Shown: positions 54,421 through 64,000 of the stretch, piece after piece
Position numbering within the stretch: position 1 is the first letter of the stretch
How the letters are laid out: the number at the start of each line of letters is the position of its first letter
Assembly: GCA_003342815.1 (NCBI GenBank)
Contig: PTEX01000003.1
Span: forward strand, 4,316,754-4,380,753
From: Eudromia elegans
Taxonomy: Eukaryota > Chordata > Aves > Tinamiformes > Tinamidae
Reading direction: 5' to 3'
DNA: 64,000 nucleotides
Translations under genes and position numbers: made by a program
Notes under the pieces: generated by a model
The model's database searches: none
What the model was told of the DNA's origin: nothing
Seen by the model: only the letters and a program-made list of their open reading frames with translations

Positions 54421-57400
54421 CTCCACTACTGGCTCACTCCCTCATTCAAAATGTTTCTTCTTGTGTTCTCATCTTTCCCCGCAACCTGTTTCGTCAGTGC
54501 AGTAGCAGCTAACGATTTACTGCACGATATTCTGTTCTCAAGCTGCATCGCCTTTCTTCTGTCAGATGCTCACTGTAAATTCTTGTAACGTGAAGCAGCA
54601 CACTGGAACAGGGCTCCGGGCTTTCTCTTGCTTCTGCTTACTTGCGACGAGTTGTCACTTTGAATCCAGGAGAATTCCAGGGAAAGATGACAGATTCCAC
54701 AAGCTGCGCATTTCAGAGCAGGAGGAAATGGATACTAAACACAATGTCATTTAGATTTAAAATAATGGCTCTTAAGTGTTCACTGTTGTTTGTAATAAAT
54801 ATAATATATATAAACTTTAGCTTGTGGCTGAAATCTAAACTATCTGTTTAAATGAATGATAACATGAAACATGTCATAATTCCTGGTACATTAGTATTGA
54901 TGAGACACAAATTAACATTCCGCAGCCTGGTTTTACTGAACTGTGCGCACTTACAGCGTAGTGGAAGCATCTGAGTGCCAAATGTACGATTCCTATAGCC
55001 CTTGGCCTGCTGCAGTTTAGTAACCGCGCTTTCTTCCAGCCGTTGCTTGCTTTAATGTCAACCTCGGGACTGATTATCTCTGGATCTGAAGATGTTCTTT
55101 GTTTGGTTATAATGCAAGGTGAATACCCCTGCTGAGGATTTGTGAGGCTCTTATCTATCAATCAGAAGGACTAAAAGCCTCGCTCTGCTTCTATTCTTCG
55201 CTTCCGCTCCCGACAGAGAAACTAAGCCCTCTTTATCAAGGCCAGTACTGCCCAGTCTGGTCTGGCAGAAAACTGTTTGTTTGGGGCCCGCTGCCTTTAT
55301 CGGTGAAAGCCAGCAAGCCTTCCTAAAGCTGAAGCTCAAGGTGATCCGGCCAAACGGCCCTGAGAAAAAACACCAAAAGAAGTCGAAGGCCGTATCCAGA
55401 AGCAGCTGACAGGCAGGGTCATCACACGCAAGCTTTCACCCAGCAAAAACTGCTAAAGCGGCGAATGCTTCCATTGTGAAGAGATTTGTATCACCAGGAT
55501 CTGACACATGGTCGTCAGAATTCACCCGCAGCGCTACTGTGCTCTGGAAAGTAACCTTCAGTGCAATTTAATTTGGGGGAAAGAAGGGAAAAAGAAGAAG
55601 GGCAGCAGGAAGGGATGAGAAATGGCCGATGGGTTTCATGTCTGGTCCTCAAAGTCATTCACTCGGAGTGAGCCTGTATCCACCCTCATGTACATTAGAA
55701 AGCATGCAATACATTTGACAGAGAAACAAGTGTCAGAGGTGACTTTTTTTTGATGTCCTTCTAATTACCTGGTAGATATTTCATTTATTTCCCTGACTTG
55801 CTTTTCTGTTCTTCATTGTGCTGTGTGCTGAAGCAACCACAATGATTTTGACAGTTTTCAAATCCAGCAAAAGAAGTGAATCAAACTCTAAAAGTTTAGT
55901 GACATGAAGGCAGGGGTCAGATGAGGGAAACAACAGAAAGCCTTGTCTTCATAAAACTGCTTTACTTTGATTAAATTTGGCAGTTATTTTTCTAGCAAAT
56001 GCTACAGAAAAACAAGCCAGCCTGTAGAAGATAGATACAATACACAAACTGTGAGATAGTGTATAGATGTGTATGTATATATGTAAAAATATATATACAC
56101 AATGATATACATCTGTTTGCAGCTTTAGAGCACTGTCTACAGTGCTTACACTATGTGTAGCTAAACCGTGGAGTTAATTTTCGTAAGATGTTACAGCATG
56201 CAGAATTACAGATGGATTCAAACATTGCTGGGAGAATAAAAGCAGAAAAGTTCATCCAGGGTTACTGAATGCAAAAAACAATTCCATTAGCAACTTCAAA
56301 CACAAAATGAGTATTCAGGAGTTTTCTTAAATGTGAACTCTGATATTTGCTATTTTCTACTACAAAACACTTTTTGATTAAATAACTCCCAAAAGAAGAC
56401 AAACACAAAGCGAACAATGAGGCCAATGTTAAAGAGTCATTTCCAGCATGCACAAGCCTCCAGTGTAACTGCTGCCTCCAGGTAGGTTGTAATCCCATCA
56501 GTTTAGGCGGTCTTTGGGGGACAGGCTGTGACATGGGAGGATCACAATATGTTCTGCAAATAGGGACGTGAGTGAATTACCCTTGTCTTGCAAGGGCGGT
56601 GCGAGGAGGCTGCTTTGTGAAGACCTGGGAAGTGAAGACACGTTGTATTGGATGTGATGGGGGAGGTGAGGCTGGGGAGGGAGACAAGGGAAAGAGTGGG
56701 GTGGCCTTGATACCTGCTCCTGAATTTTGTCTTTCCTCATGTGCCATTGGTTTTTGCAGCCCAAACTGAATACGGAGCTAGAGCAAAACTGGTGTCATGA
56801 ATGCTGAAGTGGGCGGATTTCTGCACACTCTAAGCTGCCTTCAGACAGGAATCACCACTCTGGGCTGGGCTCTGTTTACTGTCACTCAACTAGATAGCAG
56901 GATACAGTGAAGATCCACGTGCTGTGTCAGTCATGACACTATGGTAATCTGTGCAAAAATATATTATATGTCTGTGCTGCCTTTCAAAATTTGGATCTGA
57001 CAAAAAGGCTGCAGGTCAGCAGCCCCAGCTGGGACAGGAATGGGTAGGCAGGACTTCTTGCTCCCATTGCTGGGTCTGTGCTGCCCGTATTAACCAGGCT
57101 CTGTGTATGAGCAAGTTGAGTGAGGAAAAGGCTGGTGAGTTGGAAATGTTGTTAAAGGTCTTCCAGGCTCTGAGGTCTTGACCTGCTCCCATAAAAAATC
57201 AGCCTAGCTCTGTGAGAATTTTCAGTCCAAGGAGGGCTTCAAGATGTGGTTCAGCTGAAGGAGGCATTTCAGGGTATTTTCACCTCTGTTCAAAACACTG
57301 GGAGAAGACAAGGACTTGCCAACCCATAAAACCAAAACATGTACAGAAAAGTGTGTTCTTCAATGATTCAAATAAAAACAAGAGAACAAACAAAGAAGTG

Positions 57401-57759
57401 CAACAGTTAAAAATACCTTGAGAATGTCCTTGCAAGTGCTAGTGGTTTTCACAAATCCTGAGGCTCTATGGATTTGAACTAGAAATCAACATAAGACAAA
57501 TATGAAATAGCAACTTATACTACAACTGGCTCAGATTAGGCATAGATTTCCTGAAATCCTATATATCTAAAATATTTTGGGTGTCTAGCTAGATAGCCAT
57601 TCCCCAGGACCACTATTTTGCAGGTTTATAGATACTGGGAATGTCTAAGGGAAAATATTAGCCCTTTGTGGGAAAAGACCAGCAGCTTTTAATTTTACTC
57701 ACTGTCTGCAGCACATTCCATTCTGTCTTGTGAAACTGAAAACAAATTTGGCAGCAGGC
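54421..57759. other. Non-coding; GATA-motif-rich block at 55.0-55.6 kb
   Basis: No gene. From about 55,010 to 55,560 the DNA has moderate CpG and several WGATAR-type words read on either strand (TTATCT near 55,070 and 55,150; TTATCA near 55,232; TTATCG near 55,297). The bases near 55,325-55,400 read LKLKLKVIRPNGPEKK in one plus frame before stops, which I could not match to a protein. A TA/TG-rich run lies at 56,030-56,115. Confidence 0.5.
56040..56112. repeat. TA/TG-rich microsatellite-like tract
   Basis: GTGTATAGATGTGTATG, TATATATG and ATATATATACAC words in succession. A degenerate (TA/TG)n tract. Confidence 0.75.
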
Positions 57760-58000
57760 AGTCATCTGATTTTCATGTAATTCAATAATTTATCATGAAA
57801 AATATTCATTTATAAACAATTACTTGTTTTGGAATGATAGCAGCTGTCATTTTGGAGTCTGTAGTTTCCCCCACTGGGATATTATTCTGAGTTTATCCAT
57901 CATTAAATCATGCAGTGTTCAATGTGTTTGGAATCTAGGCTGAATGCATTTTACAACGTGTTTATGTTTTGTTATGTGCATAATATCATTTTTGCTCTAC
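57760..58000. promoter_or_regulatory. Candidate conserved non-coding element
   Basis: AT-rich but complex sequence, dense in developmental-factor words: TAATTCAATAATTTAT, a forkhead/homeodomain composite TTATAAACAATTAC at about 57,811-57,824, a TGATAGCAGCTGTCA palindrome-like element (E-box CAGCTG flanked by TGATAG/TGTCA) at 57,835-57,849, and CATTAAATCATGC at about 57,900-57,912. No repeat family or open frame accounts for it. Conservation is untested. Confidence 0.3.
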
Positions 58001-59189
58001 AGACATGAAATCCAATATTGCCAGATGTAGAAATCTCTCTTCTCTGAGCAGTTCCCCTTGATACAACTCTTCGCCTTTATGGGAGAATTCTCCCATACCG
58101 AATCAATATCCAAAATATTACCTTTTCTGTTTCAGAGCCACAACTGTGCACATATCCATGTCGCAAGCAAAATAAGCAGCTAGAGCCCTCCCAGGCTTGA
58201 CTGGAAGGGCTCATCAAGCACTGCCTTTTGGAGTTAGAATGAAAACCCAAGCTGAGAACATGCAAGCATTTTTGCTCCTACTGCTGTCATTCTGTCACAA
58301 CATGAAGCCAGACAAGAACCACCCAGCAAAGGAGACTTTATGTGAGCTGCTGACCTCAGGCACTGCCTAACCCTGCTGACTTGCTACCTGCATTGAACTG
58401 AATCGGAGTGTTTGTGTGCACAGAAACCACAGAATCAGGGTTTCTGGAAAGAAGGAGCTCAACTGCATTGCCTTTGTAGTCATCTTTTGAAAAATAGCAT
58501 CTCTCCAACCTCACTGGTGTGCTGAAGATAATAAAACCAATGAGCTTCTCAGGAATAAGTACATTGGTTGGGAAAGGATTAAAGAGAAGCTGAGGTTTGG
58601 CTTTTTTGGTGCTTTATAAAATGTTAGGGAAGAGACTTTTAGAAGAGCTATTTTCGATATCTTCTTGGTTGTTTTGCATTAGAAAGGGCTGTGTGTATCA
58701 GCTGAACCTGCTCTGGCAGTACTGGAGACTCCTTGGGATGCTCACTAGAGGTTCTCCCAAAAGGTGCTTCTTATTTGGAATTTTAACACCAATATTGATT
58801 CTAGGGTTCCCTCAATAGGAATTAGAATGAAAAATGGTCTTGAAAAGAAAACAAATTTAAAGACTGAGGTTTAAATAGAGATTTTTTTTCTCTTCTGTTC
58901 TCAATTTTCAGGTTCCTTTCTTGATGTGGCTTTATTTTTGCTCACCTCTTTAAATCCTCTGCATTTCTCTGATTCACTGACAATGTACAGATTTGGGAAG
59001 AACTTAAATTTAATTAAATGCTTGATTCATAATGCATGAATTGACCCAGAGTCAAGCACACACATTTTTGACCAATTTGCTGCTCTGGGCTGGTATAATT
59101 TACCAGTATTGTTAAACCCCTGGAAAGAGAGGAAACATGGAGCAATAAACTAGGCAGCCCATAGCCATTGGATGTCATAGGCTGATATT
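58001..59189. other. Non-coding, no gene seen
   Basis: Unique DNA. At about 58,428-58,470 ACCACAGAATCAGGGTTTCT weakly recalls an antisense CR1 3' tail but is too short to call. Minus and plus frames of 60-75 codons are unsupported. Confidence 0.5.
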
Positions 59190-59900
59190 CAGGTGAATCA
59201 CAACACTAGACGATTGGGCAGCACACTGGAAGATGAAACTCGTGGGAGACAGAGGCAGGACGATGCACATTGGGTAGGAAAACTTTAAACCACTCAGAGC
59301 CACAGAAACTTCCTAGATCAATTGTAACCACTCAGAAAAAAAAAATCCTAGCACCATTTTGGGGAGTTCAATGAACACCTCTGTTGAGCAGGTAGCAGAG
59401 GACAGGAATCCAAACAAAATGTTGGGATGAAGAGGGAAAGTAATAGCCAATAACACTTGGAGTATTGGGATATAAATAAACCAAGGGTGTAGAATTTCAC
59501 ATTCGCTTCTGGATGGCTGACGTAGCCGAGATGGATAATCAAAACAAAAAGGAGAGAGACATTTTAAAGGATTGTGGTTATTTAGTTATTGAAAAGAGAC
59601 AGAGAATAAAACAGGACCCAATAGGAAGGCAAATAATAATGGATATAAAAGTCATGTACCCCTATTTACCTTTTATGTCTCTGAACAAAAAAGAAAGTGA
59701 ATCACAAGGAAGCCTATTGTAATTTGATATATTAGTTGAGCCATACAGCAATGTATTGAAAACCAAACCAGGTAAATATTTACTTTTTAATTCTAGTTGT
59801 CTTTACTCTTTAGAACTCCTTGTCACAAGACCCCAGAATTAGTGGGCTTTTTAAAAATGAAATACTATACACTTGTAGGGATAACTGGCATAAACCCATT
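59190..59900 (+). mobile_element. L3/CR1-like LINE, 3' portion
   Basis: A colinear series of plus-strand landmarks follows the 3' part of L3/CR1-like ORF2 and its 3' end. They are: CTAGACGATTGGGCAGCACA (RT/thumb region), ACGATGCACATTGGGTAGG, AATTGTAACCACTCAGAAAA, AACAAAATGTTGGGATG, GTTATTTAGTTATTGAAAAG with AGACAGAGAATAAA (the FSLEKRRLR-type segment), GGATATAAAAGTCATG, and AGAACTCCTTGTCACAAGAC at about 59,813-59,832. Stops and indels are common. The 69-codon plus frame at 59,513-59,722 is the decayed ORF2 end, not a host gene. The high divergence implies an insertion predating birds. Both ends are approximate. Confidence 0.7.
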
Positions 59901-62544
59901 TATTTAATACTGGATTTACTCCTGCCTGTGCCAGAAATCCAGTATTTCGTATTTTTTTGCCTCTCCCACTTGCTCTCTGAGGGGGAAGAAGAAGACTCTC
60001 CCAAGGAATAGGGTTTCTTCTAGACACAGTGAATGCAGTTCTTTGCATCAGTCTGTGAGGATCTGCAGACCGAACTAGCAGGATCTCTGGTCTTGTTCCA
60101 AGGCAGCAGTTGCCACGTGGCTTCCTTTCTCCGTGGAGAAAACCCCTCAGCAAAACTATTGACAGGAAAAATGATTTTGGGGTAGCATCCTCTGAAGTCA
60201 GGCGTTAGTTTACTTGTTTGTGCCTGTTTCCTCCTTTCGCTAGAAAGCAGATCTGCTGTGTCCACCCCAGCTACAGCTGTGGTTTTGGTCATCATCCACT
60301 CTGCTCAGAGCAGTGTGGAGAATGAGCACAGGGCTCTGTGGGCCTTGTGCTGCTCTGCCAAAATCAGAGATTTCTTTTTGGCCCATGTCCTATGTTTGAT
60401 GGAATGGACCTGGAGGACTTTTCTGAAATTTCTTCTTATGTTTTCTCTCTAGGGCTTATGTTCTTTGCTGCTGTAGAAACAATGCTGTTTGTTTTTTTGC
60501 TGAGGCAAAAGCGGAGGATGACTCCACAAAGACCTGTGGAAAAAGCACAGCATCTTTGGGATTAGCAGAAACCCTAGAAGTCTTTGAACTCAGTAAAACT
60601 TATCCCTACTCTTCTGGTCTGTCCATCCAAGTCTGGCTTATTGGGGTCTATTTAGAAACTATTTTTTGCATGCTATTGGCATAGTTCAAACTTTGCTACA
60701 AAGCCCATGGAACCTACTGTGTTTTGTTTTCTTCTTTACAGTCCTTGGTTGCCAAATCTGTGCATCACATATCTCTTCCTACCCATTTCCCCACACCTGT
60801 GCATCCTGAGAGCCACCTCTTGGCCTTGACTTCCAGTTGCTGCAGCATTTTACAGTGCAAAGCATTTTTCTGTAACTAAGTGCTCACCAAAGCCTGCCAT
60901 CTTCCTCTTAAAGCGGCTCTGCCCTCCTAAAAGACATTGACTTTCATTCGTGTGTGGTGGAGGGACACAGTGATTTCACCAGGGCTTGGTCCCGGCAGTG
61001 TGAATATCCAACAAAGAGTTCACTGCAACAAAAATAGATATCCAGACTTTCAGAATGGAAATAAATTAACCCCAAACTGCTAGGCAAAGCAGGCTTCATA
61101 AATGGGAGTTTTAGTCAGTGATGTTTAAAACGAAATCAAGAAAGTGTGTGTAAAGATGGATGAGTCCAAAGATTTTTATTAAATACAATAACCTAAAGAA
61201 ACATAGGGTGCTATTATAAATGAAGTGAATGCTAGATTAACTAAGTTTGTCTTGTTTAGTGAAAAATGTTGGGATTTATTAGCCTATTAGTTTTTTTTGC
61301 AAGAAGCAGCTCTCAGGGTGTCCTGGGCAGAAAGTCAAAATCTCCATTTACCCAAGATGTTTAAAAAACATCCTCTTGAAAGCCGAAACTACTGAGTTTT
61401 TGATGGAACAACATAAATATATTTGAACTGTTGTCAGTACAAACCCGGCATCTTGAAAAGTGTAGTATATCTCCACTGGACATAATATTATTAATGTCTT
61501 TGAAACAATTCAGCACTTATTTTTAAACAGCAAAGAGGTTTGATTTGATTCCAAGAGGAGCTGTAATCCAAACGCGTCTCCTATTATAATATTTTAAATG
61601 ACTAGATGCACAGAAGAACAAACACAACATTTTTTAGGGCTCAACCCACTGAAAATTAGTTTGGAAATGTGTGTTGGGAAACAGTTTGTATTTGTGTTGC
61701 AGTTTAGGTGTTAATGTCTTTACTCACTGTTAGATTAAAGATATTTAGTTTTTTTAATCTCTCAGCCAAATTCTAATCCAGTCCTCCAGCAAAGAGGATT
61801 TCAGCCATCTCCAATGGCTTAGGTACTGTGTGGGGGAACAGGACAGATCGGTGCAAGCTAAGCTAGGTTTTTCTCATCTTCCCACTCAGTCTTCCTTCCC
61901 AATCTCATACAAAGATTTGGTATTAAAATAACCCACTTTGTCAAGTTTTCTCAGTATGCTGCAAAGTTTTAGAGTCCATTTTACCGAATCTTGCACAGTA
62001 GATTTGTTAATAATTTCAACTCAAGGGATAAAAAGACACAGTACATTTTGAACTGTTTTGTTTCCCAGCATCAGACATTTAAAAACAGTTTTGGGTTCTC
62101 TGTCGAAATACTGACAGTCTGCTTCCACCATAATGAGTGCAGTAAGCTATTTCTTATGAAAACTGTAGAAAAAGAAAGGAAAACAGTTCAAAAATTCACA
62201 TGCAAATGTCTAAATAAGGCCTGCAGTGGAACAACTATTCCTTGCCCATCTAGTGCTAAAGTATGCATGGGAAAACTCCTGGCTTGATAGTCATTTAGAT
62301 GCCTTTTGAAAGGACTGTTCTAATATGAAAAAAAAAAATGGCAGTTACACAACCGGTTTTTATTTCCTTGAAGGTATAAAAAGCTAAAAATCTCCCAAAG
62401 GAGGAAGAGTAAAGATAAAAAATCTGCCTCTGGTGCTGCTTTTTCTTGCAGCCTTATTGCAGATGAAGTGCTCAGCATTGCTGGTCTTTATCAGTGATCC
62501 TGACACCTGGAAAACGAGTCTGAGGAGAACTCGCACGCCAAGTG
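59901..62544. other. Non-coding, no gene seen
   Basis: About 2.6 kb of unique DNA. The interval 61.1-62.3 kb is AT-rich. Plus frames at 60,258-60,452, 60,338-60,565 and 61,991-62,287 show no domain. Confidence 0.55.
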
Positions 62545-62660
62545 TTGTTTTGGAGATGTTGGAAAGCCCTCTGGATACAGTCCTGAGCAACCTGCTCTAG
62601 CTGACCACGATTAAACAGGGCGGACTGATCTGCAGACTCCTCCAACCTCAACCCTTTTGT
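62545..62660 (+). mobile_element. CR1 LINE 3' end, truncated
   Basis: Plus-strand CR1 3' UTR: CTCTGGATACAGTCCTGAGC, AACCTGCTCTAGCTGACCAC, CAGGGCGGACTGATCTGCAG and CTCCTCCAACCTCAACCC. The usual terminal ATTCTATG octamers are eroded. Severely 5' truncated, with no coding part left. Confidence 0.82.
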
Positions 62661-63392
62661 AGAAATTGTTGGGTAAAGATCAGTGAGTACCAGTGAAAGC
62701 CCCTCAGTGTCTTCATGGACCTGTGAGCTGACAGGGCTCCAGGTTAGGCCCTTTATTCACCCTTGTGCTCCCACAGGCAGTGACCTTCGGGGATATCAGC
62801 TTCCAGACATTAGCTTTACTTAAAACATTTTGTTGTGAAATATAAATCTACTCCTCAACAGTGATGCTTAGCCTAGAAAACCACGTTACACAGCCAGGTT
62901 TTGTCCTCTCAGCTAATCCAGGACATATTTAAAATGATGGACCCAGCAGTCAGTCCCAGGCTCTGTGTCCTGTTCCTGATTCCTAGATGTGCTCCAGGTC
63001 TCCCATGATATGGGCACAGATGGGCACAGTGGTTCATCTGGCCAGGCCTCCCATCTGGACCCTGCTGGGTTGGGAAGTGTAAACATGCCTCACGCTGGAT
63101 TGCCTTAGACCCCATCCCATTCTGCAGCCCTCCAGGGTCTCTTGCAGGGCAGCATGGACTCTGAGGGTACCCAGGGAATGTTTCATGGCTGATGCCTCTT
63201 CCAAGAGGGCAATCCATGTGGGGCTCACCATGTGGAAACTCTCTGAGATGGATTTTGGAGTATGAACAGTTTTCATCTCTCTCTTCTTAAGAGATACAAA
63301 TGCATAGAATGGGTCTTAAAACAGAACTTCATATCGTCTGACGGTACTATTGCAGCAAACATATGCTGTCACTGCACTGCATTTCACTGCAA
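62661..63392. other. Spacer between two CR1 copies, no gene seen
   Basis: GC-moderate unique sequence. Minus frames of 80-102 codons (62,909-63,276) have no recognisable motif. Confidence 0.55.
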
Positions 63393-64000
63393 TATGATGG
63401 AATGACTAGCTGGATAGATGAGGGTAGAGCGGTGGATGTCATCCCTCTGGACTTCAGCAAGACTTTTGAAACCGTCCCTCACAGCATCCTCCAGGACAAG
63501 CTCTGAAAGTGTGGGATAGATGAGGGGACTGTGAGATGGATTAAGGACTGGCTGGATGGCAGAGCCCAAACGGTTGTGATTAGCGGCGCGGAGTCCAGTT
63601 GGAGGTCTGTAGCTAGTGGTGTCCCCCAGGGGTCAGTCCTTGATCCGGTCCTGTTCAATTTATTCATCAATGACCTGGATGAAGGGATGGAGTACTCCCT
63701 CAGCAAGTTTGCTGATGACACCAAACCGAGAGAAGTAGCTGATAGCCCTGAGGGCTGCGCTGCCATCCAGAGGGACCTGGACAGACTAGACAATTGGGTG
63801 GTGAGAAACCTTATGAAGTTCAACAAGGGCAAGTGCAGAGTCCTGCACCTGGGCTGGAATAACCCCAGACACCAGTGCAGGTTGGGGACCAACCTTCTGG
63901 AGAGCAGCTCTGTACAGAAGGACCTGGGCGTCATGGTGGATGACAAGTTGACCATGAGGCAGCAGTGTGCCCTCGTGGCCAAGAGGGCCAAAGGGATCCT
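63393..64000 (+). mobile_element. CR1 LINE, ORF2 portion, runs off the window
   Basis: A relatively well-preserved avian-type CR1 non-LTR retrotransposon, plus strand, cut by the window end. The left edge at about 63,393 lies inside the reverse-transcriptase domain, so the copy is 5' truncated or its upstream part is too diverged to see. The 3' UTR and octamer tail should lie beyond 64,000. The 170-codon minus-strand frame at 63,479-63,991 is the antisense shadow of this coding region. Confidence 0.95.
63393..64000 (+). pseudogene. CR1 ORF2 reverse-transcriptase fragment
   Basis: Encodes the catalytic core and downstream part of the CR1 reverse transcriptase, which copies element RNA at the nicked target in the nucleus. 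In frame from 63,393: YDGMTSWIDEGRAVD, then the LDFSKTFETVPH block (RT motif A region with its conserved Asp), SGVPQGSVLDPVLFN (RT block containing PQGS), the catalytic FADDT box at about 63,707-63,721, and KCRVLHLGWNNP. The frame stays open to 64,000 except for a TGA at 63,504-63,506 (within HSILQDKL*KCG). Most CR1 copies have Arg there, so a C-to-T change at a CpG is the likely cause. The two catalytic aspartates of the FADD box are intact, but the stop and the missing N-terminal endonuclease make this copy non-autonomous. Confidence 0.93.

Noticed and set aside
53889-54426. 157-codon ORFs on both strands over the same DNA
   Set aside because: Both strands are open because the segment is GC-rich with few stops. 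The minus frame starts inside a poly(T) run read as Lys codons, and no motif or splice context supports either.
55325-55410. Basic peptide-like frame LKLKLKVIRPNGPEKK
   Set aside because: A short open stretch ending quickly in a stop; no upstream exon and no protein match recalled.
58425-58490. Possible antisense CR1 tail
   Set aside because: Only about 20 bases resemble it and the following sequence does not continue the match.
63479-63991. 170-codon minus-strand ORF
   Set aside because: It is the antisense shadow of the CR1 reverse-transcriptase frame on the plus strand.
1-64000. Bacterial-type features (operons, RBS, CRISPR, attachment sites, tRNA/rRNA genes)
   Set aside because: Sequence composition, repeat content and lack of long ORFs are those of vertebrate nuclear DNA; none of these features was seen.

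Overview
This window looks like vertebrate nuclear DNA from a sauropsid, most likely a bird. The main evidence is CR1-type LINE sequence: a CR1 reverse-transcriptase segment with a FADDT box at the right edge, CR1 3' ends with the ATTCTATG-like tail near 35.4 kb, and CR1 fragments in both orientations at 49.8-51.2 kb. Several much older L3/CR1-like and MIR-like relics fit a slowly evolving amniote background. There is no operon structure, no tRNA or rRNA, no CRISPR array, and no bacterial, phage or plasmid signature.

Layout. Positions 1-930 are very AT-rich and resemble the end of a vertebrate 3' UTR (two Pumilio-type TGTAAATA sites, ATTTA pentamers, a late ATTAAA). From there to the end I recognise no host protein-coding exon. 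The stretch reads as intergenic or long-intron DNA carrying: an ancient CR1-like LINE (4.05-5.83 kb); small CpG-rich islets (8.34-8.77, 9.24-9.57, 20.16-20.35, 25.3-25.76, 34.9-35.24, 53.9-54.36 kb); a cluster of ancient amniote repeats (15.37-16.35 kb); CR1 and L3 fragments (35.3, 49.8-51.2, 59.2-59.9, 62.5 and 63.4-64.0 kb); and scattered microsatellites, AT-rich tracts and short direct or inverted repeats.

The only recognisable coding sequence belongs to retrotransposons. The CR1 copy at 63,393-64,000 is the best preserved: it has one visible in-frame stop and is then open to the window edge. Three non-transposon open stretches deserve a check but cannot be named: a 164-codon minus-strand ORF containing a strong GTAAGT donor (6.64-7.14 kb), 218- and 221-codon minus-strand ORFs (9.24-9.89 and 22.62-23.28 kb), and a short minus-strand exon-like segment with a GTGAGT donor (37.63-37.78 kb).

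I did not find a new multi-gene system. The most informative structure is the nested CR1 insertion at 49.8-51.2 kb. The most plausible unrecognised function is regulatory: CpG islets and AT-rich, homeodomain/forkhead-motif-dense blocks in gene-poor DNA. All family assignments come from reading the sequence against remembered consensus features, with no database search.
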